Source: Nitrosomonas sp. (GTDB lineage: Bacteria > Pseudomonadota > Gammaproteobacteria > Burkholderiales > Nitrosomonadaceae). From it: 46,547 nt of DNA. The notes under the pieces were generated by a model. The model saw nothing but the letters and a program-made list of their open reading frames with translations, was not told the origin of the DNA and made no database searches. The stretch's first letter is position 1. Each line of letters starts with the position of its first letter. The position numbers were made by a program, and so were the translations under genes. The stretch covers positions 1 to 46,547 of the forward strand of contig JAJFJK010000109.1 of NCBI GenBank assembly GCA_021774075.1, written 5' to 3'. Below are positions 26,869 through 34,547 of the stretch, one piece after another.

Positions 26869-28077
26869 GTGACAGCAAATATTGAAAACAAAACCCCCAA
26901 TTCCGAATATCAAACACTCATGCAGGAAGGCGAATTAAAGCCTGATCCTGATCAGGCCGGGGCAGTTGTTGAATTGGAGCGCTTACATGGTGAATTGGTT
27001 AACTATCCTGAAATAAAAATCAGCAGTAACCGATTCCCGATTAAAAACAGGTGGCTTGCCCGACTCTTTAAACGCACGGGCAAAAATAAAAAATTCCCTA
27101 AAGGCATTTACCTGCATGGTGGCGTGGGGCGCGGCAAGTCCATGCTGATGGATTTATTCTTTTCGATTGCGCCGTTGAAATCAAAACGCCGGGTGCATTT
27201 TCATGAATTTATGCTGGATATTCATGCACGCTTGGAGGAATGGCATGGCCTTTCTACCGAGGAACGTGTGCAGCACGGCAGCCGGGCCGATGATGACGAT
27301 CCTATCCCGGCTATTGCGCGCCAGATTGCCAATGAAGCGACGCTGTTATGCTTTGATGAGCTGCAAGTGACCGATATCGCCGATGCGATGGTGTTATCCC
27401 GTTTATTTGAAAACCTGTTTGATCACGGCGTTGTTGTCGTAGCGACATCAAACAGAATACCGGACGATCTTTATAAAGAGGGGCTGAATCGTCATCGTTT
27501 TATGCCCTTTATTGAACGTATCAAACAAACATTGGACATTATTTCACTCAACGGTCCAACAGATTATCGCTATGACCGGTTAAAAGGCGCAGAAACTTAT
27601 TATTCGCCGATCAACGAAGAAACCACTGGCAAATTATCGGCGACTTTTTTTCGCCTGACCGATCGTCGTATTGAGGATCGTGCCAAGGTTCCCAGCGCAG
27701 AACTGAATGTTCAGGGACGTACACTTTTCGTACCCAAGGCAGCACGCGGTGTCGCTGTTTTCTCGTTCAAACGGCTCTGCGCAAACCCGCTGGGCTCAGC
27801 GGATTACCTCGTCATTGCAAGAACTTTTCATACCGTCATCATGGTAGCGATTCCACAATTCAGCAAGGAAAACAGCGACCAGGCCACGCGTTTTGTAAAC
27901 CTTATTGATGCACTCTATGAACATGGTGTTAAATTTCTATGCTCCGCAGCCGTGCCGCCTCAAGCGCTTTATGCAACAGGCGAGAGCAGTTTTGAATTTG
28001 AACGCACGGTGTCCCGTTTGATGGAAATGCAGTCGGAAAGCTACCTGACAAGAGGGCACGGCAAGACTATCGTTTAA
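26869..28077 (+). CDS. zapE: Cell division ATPase ZapE (AFG1-like)
   Basis: 402 aa AFG1/ZapE AAA-type ATPase. Walker A GGVGRGKS at residues 84-91, Walker B LLCFDELQVTDIADAM near 159-174, and the sensor-like VVVATSNRIPDDLY. In E. coli ZapE binds FtsZ and is needed for division under low oxygen or heat. Starts at a GTG preceded by AAGGGAG. It is about 30 residues longer than the E. coli protein, with additions at the N-terminus. No obvious operon partner upstream. Confidence 0.93.
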   Translation: MTANIENKTPNSEYQTLMQEGELKPDPDQAGAVVELERLHGELVNYPEIKISSNRFPIKNRWLARLFKRTGKNKKFPKGIYLHGGVGRGKSMLMDLFFSIAPLKSKRRVHFHEFMLDIHARLEEWHGLSTEERVQHGSRADDDDPIPAIARQIANEATLLCFDELQVTDIADAMVLSRLFENLFDHGVVVVATSNRIPDDLYKEGLNRHRFMPFIERIKQTLDIISLNGPTDYRYDRLKGAETYYSPINEETTGKLSATFFRLTDRRIEDRAKVPSAELNVQGRTLFVPKAARGVAVFSFKRLCANPLGSADYLVIARTFHTVIMVAIPQFSKENSDQATRFVNLIDALYEHGVKFLCSAAVPPQALYATGESSFEFERTVSRLMEMQSESYLTRGHGKTIV

Positions 28078-28224
28078 GAAGCCTATCCAAAAATAGTGGT
28101 CATAACAAAAAAATATTTTTGATTGGGCTGCTGATTCCATCCCAAAGTTCGTGATAAACTATTGCTACGAGTTCAGCACAAACCAAATAATTTACCTTTA
28201 TATCAATGCATTAAAAAAACAACC

Positions 28225-29406
28225 ATGTCACATCAATTTGACCTGTTCGCCGACGAAACACCTGATCCTTCCAAACAAAATAAGAATAATTCCGCAACCG
28301 CACTCAAGCTAACCGCACAAGATGCCAAGCTAACACCGAGTCAGCAAAGCTTCAACCGTTTACTCAAACGCATCGATAAACTCAAGGACCAGCTTGTCGA
28401 GGTGCAGTCCATCAGTGACGCGCATCGTCCGGCATACCACAAAACCATTACACCACTGCGTGAACGCCACCAATCACTCACACGAGAGATGGTACTTTTG
28501 CTAGATCGCCGGCTGCAACGCAAGGGCCTGAGTCGCGCACATCGAGATATTGCCACCATGATTCTGTGTAATATTTGCGAACAGCTCGCAGCAGAAGGTG
28601 ATGAGGAAATGCAAATCCTGCATGACAAGCACAGTAGCGAGAGCTTGGCGGAAAAGGAACAAGCCGCCATTTTGCAGACACGTGCAATGATGGAAGATGC
28701 ACTGGGCGAACCGCTAGCCGATGATGAACCGCTGGACAACCTGCATGATGTGTTTAACATCGGTATGGCGCGTCTGCGCGAAGCAGCCGAGGCCGAACAG
28801 GAAGCGTATCAACAGGCGGCACGCAAAAAGAAACCCACCGCCGCGCAACGCAAGGCTGCGGCAGCACAGCAAGAGGCAGAAACAACACTGCGCAAAGTCA
28901 TGCGTCAACTCGCCAGCGCACTGCACCCTGATCGCGAAAAAGACCCCGATGAACGCGCACGCAAAACAGACTTAATGAGTGAAGCCAATGCCGCTTATGA
29001 TCGCCGCGATTTAATCGCGTTACTGCAAATCCAACTGCGTACCGAACTCACTGACACAGCATCCATCGCCAAAATGGCTGAAGAAAAAATCGCATCACTG
29101 ACCCTGTTACTCAAACAACAAACCCAGGAACTCGATAACGAACTGCGCAATCGCCTTCACGTCATTCGCGAAGAATTCGGCCTAAAATCATACGAAACCA
29201 TCAGTGTAGCCAGCCTGCGTCGCAACCTTTTAATAGCAGAAGCCGCCTTACAACAAGACTTAAATGCCATGCAACAGGATTTACAACATTTAGAAAATGA
29301 CAAGGCACTCAAAAGCTGGCTGAAAGCTCAAGAACGGCACGCTCAAGACGCCATGATCGCCGATTTAGAGGATTGTATGTTTGATAACCCGTTCAAGTAT
29401 AAATAG
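28225..29406 (+). CDS. J-domain-like coiled-coil protein
   Basis: 393 aa from the ATG at 28225; a TTG at 28162 would add 21 residues. It starts MSHQFDLFADETPDP. The middle is almost wholly charged helix, with a lysine/alanine-rich stretch (ARKKKPTAAQRKAAAAQQ) near residue 210, then an HPD tripeptide at 234-236 within LASALHPDREKDPDER and MSEANAAYDRRDL. That is the J-domain helix II, HPD loop and helix III. The C-terminal 120 residues are again coiled coil. It could recruit an Hsp70, but no DnaK is near; function unknown. Confidence 0.75.
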   Translation: MSHQFDLFADETPDPSKQNKNNSATALKLTAQDAKLTPSQQSFNRLLKRIDKLKDQLVEVQSISDAHRPAYHKTITPLRERHQSLTREMVLLLDRRLQRKGLSRAHRDIATMILCNICEQLAAEGDEEMQILHDKHSSESLAEKEQAAILQTRAMMEDALGEPLADDEPLDNLHDVFNIGMARLREAAEAEQEAYQQAARKKKPTAAQRKAAAAQQEAETTLRKVMRQLASALHPDREKDPDERARKTDLMSEANAAYDRRDLIALLQIQLRTELTDTASIAKMAEEKIASLTLLLKQQTQELDNELRNRLHVIREEFGLKSYETISVASLRRNLLIAEAALQQDLNAMQQDLQHLENDKALKSWLKAQERHAQDAMIADLEDCMFDNPFKYK

Positions 29407-29661
29407 AGCTCAAACCGGCTGTAGTTCTGGTTTAATCTGGATATTATTTTCTGGAAAAACCAAGAAAAGAAGAAACCATCGAGTCTGACCCTTTCGGTTT
29501 TCCTGCTCTCGTTGATGTGCGTTAATCCACAAATGCACATACGTTAAATTGATATAGATCAATATATTTTGGAGTTATTACAAGCAGTATTATTATGCTT
29601 TATGTTATGCTTTATCTTAACGCGACGCACTTTTTTTATAATTACTTTTAGGAGAGAATAT

Positions 29662-29913
29662 ATGAAAATTACAATACTTGTTGCCATTTTAATGACATTT
29701 ACTCTGGCAGCTTGTGGTGACAAACCAACTGCACCAGATTCCCCAGATCCTTCGACATATGGAAAAACTATCGAACCGGATCATAATGTTCCCGAAGAGG
29801 ATCGTGAGAGCCACAAAAGTGATGTACGTGGAGGAACTATCGAGATGGATCATAACATTCCCGAAGAGCATCGTAAGAGTTACGAAGAGGATGTATACTC
29901 AGAATCAGAGTAA
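29662..29913 (+). CDS. Small lipoprotein with tandem repeats
   Basis: 83 aa. The start ATG follows AGGAGAG at ideal spacing. A lipoprotein signal ending TLAAC gives Cys19 as the lipidated residue. The mature part contains two near-identical 22-residue blocks, the first beginning GKTIEPDHNVPEEDRES and the second GGTIEMDHNIPEEHRKS, very acidic overall. No known family. A 250-bp AT-rich stretch before it contains no other gene. Confidence 0.75.
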   Translation: MKITILVAILMTFTLAACGDKPTAPDSPDPSTYGKTIEPDHNVPEEDRESHKSDVRGGTIEMDHNIPEEHRKSYEEDVYSESE

Positions 29914-30025
29914 CTCTGATGTACTGAGGTGTGCTGGCTCAGACTTAATCTGACAGTTACCGAAGGCAAAAAGCACCCATTGAGAGTGTTCATAATTCTG
30001 TGTCAGAGCTTGCAAATCGCCTAAC

Positions 30026-30100
30026 GCGCTTCGCTTGTTAGGCACTTCAAACGATCAGGGAATCAGACGCTTTTAGCGTTGATTTCCTGATCATTTTCAG
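30026..30100. repeat. Two adjacent imperfect palindromes
   Basis: GCCTAAC-11 nt-GTTAGGC (about 30031-30055) is followed by a longer inverted repeat GATCAGGGAATCA ... TGATTTCCTGATC with AGCGTT/GACGCT at its centre (about 30052-30095). A short M1-like end TTTTTAGAAGCGCCC follows at 30109-30123. This reads as a patch of decayed small elements or a bidirectional terminator between the convergent lipoprotein genes. Confidence 0.5.
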
Positions 30101-30108
30101 CGGCTATA

Positions 30109-30123
30109 TTTTTAGAAGCGCCC
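30109..30123. repeat. Solo M1 terminus
   Basis: TTTTTAGAAGCGCCC equals the M1 right end; the rest of the element is missing. It lies 30 bp from the stop of the small lipoprotein gene at 30154. Confidence 0.6.
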
Positions 30124-30153
30124 TGTAATTCCCCATAAATTATTATAATTAAT

Positions 30154-30447
30154 CTATCGAGTTAAGCTTGTGGATGAGACAGATTTACAATCATCATCAA
30201 TACATGTAGAAAAAACTACTTTCCTTGGTATGTTTGAACCATACTCATCTTCAAGGTAGGCATTTATCCAAGCTTCACATACTACGAGTTCTTCTCTAAT
30301 TTCTATAGGATTGGGCAGCACCAAAACAACACCAACATCCTCCTTCGCACCAATAGCATCGATTTTGCATGCCTTAATTTCCTTTTCCTGAAAATCACAG
30401 CCAGAGACTATTGCTGATACAACAAGTAAAAAAATTACTTTTTTCAT
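30154..30447 (-). CDS. Small putative lipoprotein
   Basis: 97 aa from the second of two ATGs (30447), which is the better spaced to GAGG. The signal MKKVIFLLVVSAIVSGC is a lipobox with VSGC. The mature chain has cysteines in KACKIDA, VVCEAW and STCIDDDCKS, so one or two disulfides in the periplasm are likely. No recognised family. It is isolated between repeats on the left and a membrane protein gene on the right. Confidence 0.7.
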   Translation of the reverse strand: MKKVIFLLVVSAIVSGCDFQEKEIKACKIDAIGAKEDVGVVLVLPNPIEIREELVVCEAWINAYLEDEYGSNIPRKVVFSTCIDDDCKSVSSTSLTR

Positions 30448-30566
30448 TTTCATCCTCTTTCTAATAGCGTATTAAACAAAAGGGTGTCAGGCCAAACAAT
30501 TGACACCATTTTCAGGTTAAAGGTCAGAACACTTAAGTCCTTCCAAATCGTTTCCGCGACACCCAA

Positions 30567-30953
30567 TTACTCGCGTGCACCTGCACGCTGTCTGGAAGCA
30601 AAGATATAACCGCCGATTGCGCCCAGTATCAACCCTAATGGGGCCGTAATAAATATCCCAACTAATGGCCCCTGGCTGGTATCTTTTGCCAGAATCATCG
30701 GGCCAAGAAAACCAATAATAAAACCTAATCCACCAAGCATTAATGCACCGCATAACACTGAAACACCCGTGCCCATTTTTTCTCCTGAAACCAGTTTCCA
30801 GGTATACCAGGCAACCAATATCGCAGCGGACAGCGCCAAAGCGCCACAAAGCCAATCGGGGAGTTCAGTTGCAATGATCAAAATCGTCCCAATAAAAAAC
30901 AATACGACAAAGAACATTAAAAAAGAGACAATAGGTTTAAGTACTCGAATCAT
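30567..30953 (-). CDS. Small integral membrane protein
   Basis: 128 aa from ATG 30953 (GGA nine bases upstream); a TTG 21 bp earlier is possible. Four hydrophobic segments: around residues 8-28, 36-53, 65-90 and 98-121, the last rich in glycine (GLILGAIGGYIFA). The C-terminus SRQRAGARE is basic and thus probably cytoplasmic. No family is recognised. It is divergent from cbpA across about 140 bp. Confidence 0.65.
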   Translation of the reverse strand: MIRVLKPIVSFLMFFVVLFFIGTILIIATELPDWLCGALALSAAILVAWYTWKLVSGEKMGTGVSVLCGALMLGGLGFIIGFLGPMILAKDTSQGPLVGIFITAPLGLILGAIGGYIFASRQRAGARE

Positions 30954-31091
30954 TGATGTATATCCATTTCTCAAAAAATTTTGCGGAATTGGCTGGCAGC
31001 CGGGATGATATCATTTAAGTTGCCAGCGCCTTAAGTTTGCTGACCTAAATTTAGAGAAGTATTTGCGGCGTAAGAAACGAGGAGAGCTTGC

Positions 31092-32039
31092 TTGGAATTC
31101 AAAGATTATTACAAAACATTGGGCGTTTCACGCGATGCAACTGCAGAGGAAATTAAAAAAGCCTTTCGCCGCTTGGCACGCAAGTATCACCCCGATGTTT
31201 CCAAGGAAAAAAACGCCGAACTAAGAATGCAAGAAGTGAATGAGGCCTATGCTGTGCTTTCCGACCCGGAAAAACGTGCAGCTTATGACCAATTAGGACA
31301 AGGGCGTGGCTTTCAAGCGGGCAGTGATTTTCAACCACCGCCCGGCTGGGATGCTGGTTTTGAATTCAGTGGCAAAGGGTTTGATGGCGCACAGGCTTCT
31401 GATTTCAGTGATTTCTTTTCTGAGTTATTCGGCAAGAATATGGGTGCCGACACCCGCCAAACACACCATCGCATGCACGGTGAAGATCATCATGCCAAGA
31501 TTATGCTCGACCTGGAAGACAGCTATCAGGGTGCCAGCCGCAGCATGACATTACGCATGCCGCAGCTTGATAAACATGGACACACCATCCTGACTGAGCA
31601 CAATCTTAATGTGCGTATTCCAAAAGGCGTACATGCAGGCCAAGTCATCCGGTTGGCCGGACAGGGTGGCCCAGGAATGGCAGGCGGAACGGCTGGTGAT
31701 TTATTTCTTGCCGTTCATTTCAAGCCACACAGTCGTTACCAAATTGAAAAAAAAGATGTTTATGCCGCCTTACCCGTTGCACCGTGGGAAGCTGCACTGG
31801 GTGCAACGGTTAAAATACGCGTGCCGGATGGCTTGGTAGAAGTACACATTCCTGAAAACTCCCAGACGGGTCGTAAGCTACGCTTGAAAGAACGCGGTAT
31901 TCCTGCGACAACACCCGGTGATCTTTATTTGATGCTGGAAGTTGTATTACCGCCCGCCACAACGCAAAAAGCGCGTGATTTTTATCAAACAATGGCGCAG
32001 GAAATGGCATTTAATCCACGCAAAAACATAGAGGGTTAG
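31092..32039 (+). CDS. cbpA: Curved DNA-binding protein CbpA (DnaJ-class co-chaperone)
   Basis: 315 aa. J-domain at residues 4-66 with the HPD in [14 protein letters not shown], then a short glycine/phenylalanine-rich linker ([19 protein letters not shown]) and the two C-terminal beta domains ([36 protein letters not shown]). There is no zinc finger, which separates it from DnaJ. It starts at a TTG with GAGGAG seven bases upstream. It is followed four bases later by its modulator gene cbpM, the usual pair. Confidence 0.93.
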   Translation: MEFKDYYKTLGVSRDATAEEIKKAFRRLARKYHPDVSKEKNAELRMQEVNEAYAVLSDPEKRAAYDQLGQGRGFQAGSDFQPPPGWDAGFEFSGKGFDGAQASDFSDFFSELFGKNMGADTRQTHHRMHGEDHHAKIMLDLEDSYQGASRSMTLRMPQLDKHGHTILTEHNLNVRIPKGVHAGQVIRLAGQGGPGMAGGTAGDLFLAVHFKPHSRYQIEKKDVYAALPVAPWEAALGATVKIRVPDGLVEVHIPENSQTGRKLRLKERGIPATTPGDLYLMLEVVLPPATTQKARDFYQTMAQEMAFNPRKNIEG

Positions 32040-32042
32040 TCC

Positions 32043-32357
32043 ATGTCTGAGGAAATTGACGGCACCTTACTTGAAGATACATTGCTAAACCTGGATGAAC
32101 TGGCGAAAAGCTGTCAAGTCAGCCGCGAATGGATTATTGAACGTGTGCAATGCGGTGTATTGCTTAATGAAGATACCGGCACAGACCCAGCCACATGGAT
32201 ATTCGATAGCACTAGTTTTATACGTGCAAAAAGGATTCTCACTGTAGAGAGAGACTTCGAATGCAATCCTGAATTAGCAGGCCTGGTTGCAGACATGGCA
32301 GAAGAAATCGAATTTTTACGTAACCGTCTGCAACGATCTAGTACTCCTTCAACTTGA
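32043..32357 (+). CDS. cbpM: Chaperone modulator CbpM, C-terminus rewritten by an M2 insertion
   Basis: 104 aa MerR-like HTH protein that binds the J-domain of CbpA and blocks it. The core LDELAKSCQVSREWIIERV, DPATWIF, RAKRILTVERDF and ADMAEEIEFLRNRLQR is intact. The last residues, STPST, and the stop codon TGA come from the M2 element beginning at 32342. Removing the element and one CTAG joins the frame to RLQRSRLRED and a stop, a natural basic CbpM tail. So the insertion swaps a charged tail for a neutral one and adds no length. Function is probably kept since the tail is outside the helical core. Confidence 0.92.
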   Translation: MSEEIDGTLLEDTLLNLDELAKSCQVSREWIIERVQCGVLLNEDTGTDPATWIFDSTSFIRAKRILTVERDFECNPELAGLVADMAEEIEFLRNRLQRSSTPST

Positions 32358-32602
32358 TATTTTAGGGTACAGTTAGCTTTTCAGTGTTACTGGCAAGGCA
32401 GGTCTCGCTGGCAATGGTCATTCCCTTGTCAAGAGATCTAACACCGCCAGTGACGTTGAAAAGCTAACCTACAGGGCGATCACAAGATGTCCCGTCACCG
32501 CGTTGCAGCACTTGCCAAGGGAATAACCATTGTCTGCCTGCTGCGCCTTGTGACGAAACATCTTGTGAACGCTGTATCCTAAAATATCAAGTTGAAGGAG
32601 TA
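32342..32602 (+). mobile_element. M2 element copy 1 (261 bp, no transposase), in the end of cbpM
   Basis: Bounded by direct CTAG copies (32338-32341 and 32603-32606). The terminal inverted repeats are 31 bp with a single mismatch; they begin TACTCCTTCAACTTGATATT on each strand. Inside are three further inverted pairs: a, 32372-32394 with 32446-32468; c, 32480-32498 with 32550-32568; and b, 32410-32433 with 32511-32534. The b arms lie in the loops of hairpins a and c. No open frame of note is inside. The CTAG duplication can equally be read as a TA duplication in a CTAG site, so either an IS5-type or an IS630-type transposase could have moved it. Confidence 0.9.
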
Positions 32603-32642
32603 CTAGGTTGCGTGAGGATTAAACCTAACAAGGAAAATTGCA

Positions 32643-33056
32643 ATGTCCCTACATATTGTATGTCCACATTGCCATGCAACGAACCGTGTGCCGCAAGAGC
32701 GTCTTGATGCATCACCACAATGCGGCGCCTGTCACTTGGCTTTATTCACTGCTCAACCGATCGAATTGACAGAAAGCAGTTTCAATCGACATATTTCTCA
32801 CAATGATATTCCAGCATTAGTCGATTTCTGGGCACCTTGGTGTGGCCCATGTAAAATGATGACACCAATTTTTGCTAAAGCAGCTACTATTCTGGAACCA
32901 AAAATACGCTTAGTAAAAATTAATACCGAAGAACAACAAGCGCTGGCTGCCCGTTACAATATTCGCAGTATTCCAACTTTATCATTGTTTAAAGGCGGCC
33001 AAGAAATAGCGCGACAGGCTGGCGCAATGAGTGAGCAAGATCTAGTACTCCTTTAA
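32643..33056 (+). CDS. trxC: Thioredoxin 2 (TrxC), C-terminus truncated by an M2 insertion
   Basis: 137 aa. The N-terminal zinc ribbon has Cys7, Cys10, Cys27 and Cys30 (CPHC ... CGAC), and the thioredoxin active site WCGPC is at 66-70, followed by the cis-Pro segment IRSIPTLSLF. TrxC reduces oxidised proteins and is often stress induced. The reading frame ends DLVLL, where LL and the stop TAA are encoded by the M2 copy at 33046. Excising the element and one CTAG restores DLVRWAQADNA and a stop, an ordinary TrxC helix-4 end. The loss of eight residues removes a piece of the last helix, so stability may suffer. Confidence 0.93.
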   Translation: MSLHIVCPHCHATNRVPQERLDASPQCGACHLALFTAQPIELTESSFNRHISHNDIPALVDFWAPWCGPCKMMTPIFAKAATILEPKIRLVKINTEEQQALAARYNIRSIPTLSLFKGGQEIARQAGAMSEQDLVLL

Positions 33057-33307
33057 CTTGATATTTTAGGGTACAGTTAGTTTTTCAGGGTTACTGGCAA
33101 GGCAGGTCTTGCAGGCAATGGTTATTCCCTTGTCAAAAGACCTAACACCGCCAGTGACGCTGAAAAGTTAACCCGAAGGGCGCTCACAAGATGTCCCGTC
33201 ACTGTGTTGCAACACTTTGCCAAGGGAATAACCATTGTCTGCGTGCTGCGCCTTGTGACGAAACATCTTGTGAGCGCTGTACCCTAAAATATCAAGTTGA
33301 AGGAGTA
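33046..33307 (+). mobile_element. M2 element copy 2 (262 bp, no transposase), in the end of trxC
   Basis: Same element and orientation as copy 1, about 90% alike by eye, flanked by CTAG (33042-33045 and 33308-33311). The three internal inverted pairs are all kept; several differences between copies fall on opposite arms or change G-C to G-U type pairs, so pairing is retained. Arm c is better matched here (GCTCACAAGATG on both sides). It lies between trxC and the DegS-like gene, which follows 62 bp later. Confidence 0.9.
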
Positions 33308-33369
33308 CTAGTACGATGGGCGCAAGCAGATAACGCTTGATAAAATAAACGAAGGAAGGAGAAATACTC

Positions 33370-34518
33370 ATGTCCGACAGCGGCCGATTCATGTCCCGTT
33401 TAATCATCATTTCACTGGTACCCATGATACTGATTCTGCTCTATCACAGCTCTCCAGATTTTTTTCGTTTAGATTATTTTTTCTCCGATACCAGCAAACA
33501 GGAAAAAGCTGAACCACGCGTGGTGCAGGCACGCGGCAATCTGGCTGAAGATGAGCAAAGCACCATCGAATTATTTGAAAACACGCGTGATTCAGTGGTA
33601 TTCATTACCACACGCCAACGGGCAAAGGATGTATGGCGGCGGGACAGTTCTTCCATTCGCAGTGGCACCGGGTCAGGTTTTATCTGGGATGATGACGGGC
33701 ATATCATTACCAATCTGCATGTCATTACAGGTACCAGTTCTGCCACTGTGCGCCTGGCCGACGGACGTGATTACCAAGCTGGCCTGGTCGGCACCAGCCC
33801 GGCGCATGATATTGCCGTATTAAAAATCGGCATCGGATACGAACGGCCAGCACCGGTTCCAATTGGCACCAGCCATGATCTCAAGGTCGGACAAAAAGTA
33901 TTTGCCATTGGCAACCCCTTTGGCCTGGACTGGACACTCACAACGGGCATCGTGTCAGCACTTGATCGATCATTACCGGGCATAGAAGGGCGCACGATTG
34001 ATCATTTAATCCAAACGGATGCAGCAATTAATCCCGGCAATTCCGGCGGCCCCCTATTGGATTCAGCGGGCAGATTAATCGGCATTAATACAGCAATTTA
34101 TAGTCCCAGCGGTGTGAGTGCCGGCATCGGTTTTTCCGTACCGGTGGACACCATTAATCGCGTTGTTCCGCAACTGATCAGCCGGGGAAAATACATTCGA
34201 CCCGCATTAGGTATCACAGTGGACGGAAAATTTAATGATCGACTGGCAAGTATGTTAGGCGTGACAGGCATTGTGGTCTTAGATGTAGACCCTGGATCTG
34301 CCGCAGAAACGGCGGGCTTAGTCGGGGCGATTATTTCACCTGAAGGAAAAATCACGCCCAACGATATTATTGTCGCGATCGAGAACGAGCCGATTGATTC
34401 TGTAGACCAATTACTCAAACTGCTTGATAAGCGTAAAGTTGGGGATACCATTCAAATCACAGTACTTCGTGATGAAGAAAAAATCGAAGTACCCATCACC
34501 CTGCAGCCGGGCGAATAA
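33370..34518 (+). CDS. DegS/AlgW-like periplasmic serine protease (S1C)
   Basis: 382 aa. An N-terminal membrane anchor at residues 10-26, then the trypsin-like domain with His117 (TNLHVI), Asp147 (AHDIAVLKI) and Ser225 (NPGNSGGPL), and one C-terminal PDZ domain (about 285-375, GIVVLDVDPGSAAETAG). One PDZ plus an anchor is the DegS/AlgW layout rather than the two-PDZ DegP/DegQ. DegS cleaves an anti-sigma factor on outer membrane stress, but no rpoE-rseA gene is here, so a role in general quality control is equally possible. AAGGAGG precedes the ATG. Confidence 0.9.
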   Translation: MSDSGRFMSRLIIISLVPMILILLYHSSPDFFRLDYFFSDTSKQEKAEPRVVQARGNLAEDEQSTIELFENTRDSVVFITTRQRAKDVWRRDSSSIRSGTGSGFIWDDDGHIITNLHVITGTSSATVRLADGRDYQAGLVGTSPAHDIAVLKIGIGYERPAPVPIGTSHDLKVGQKVFAIGNPFGLDWTLTTGIVSALDRSLPGIEGRTIDHLIQTDAAINPGNSGGPLLDSAGRLIGINTAIYSPSGVSAGIGFSVPVDTINRVVPQLISRGKYIRPALGITVDGKFNDRLASMLGVTGIVVLDVDPGSAAETAGLVGAIISPEGKITPNDIIVAIENEPIDSVDQLLKLLDKRKVGDTIQITVLRDEEKIEVPITLQPGE

Positions 34519-34547
34519 ATCAATTTGCTGCGGTTGATTATCAAGCC

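Noticed and set aside
30031..30055. GCCTAAC ... GTTAGGC as an integron attC site
   Set aside because: The two core sites are only 11 nt apart, too close for an attC (57 bp or more); it is a simple hairpin.
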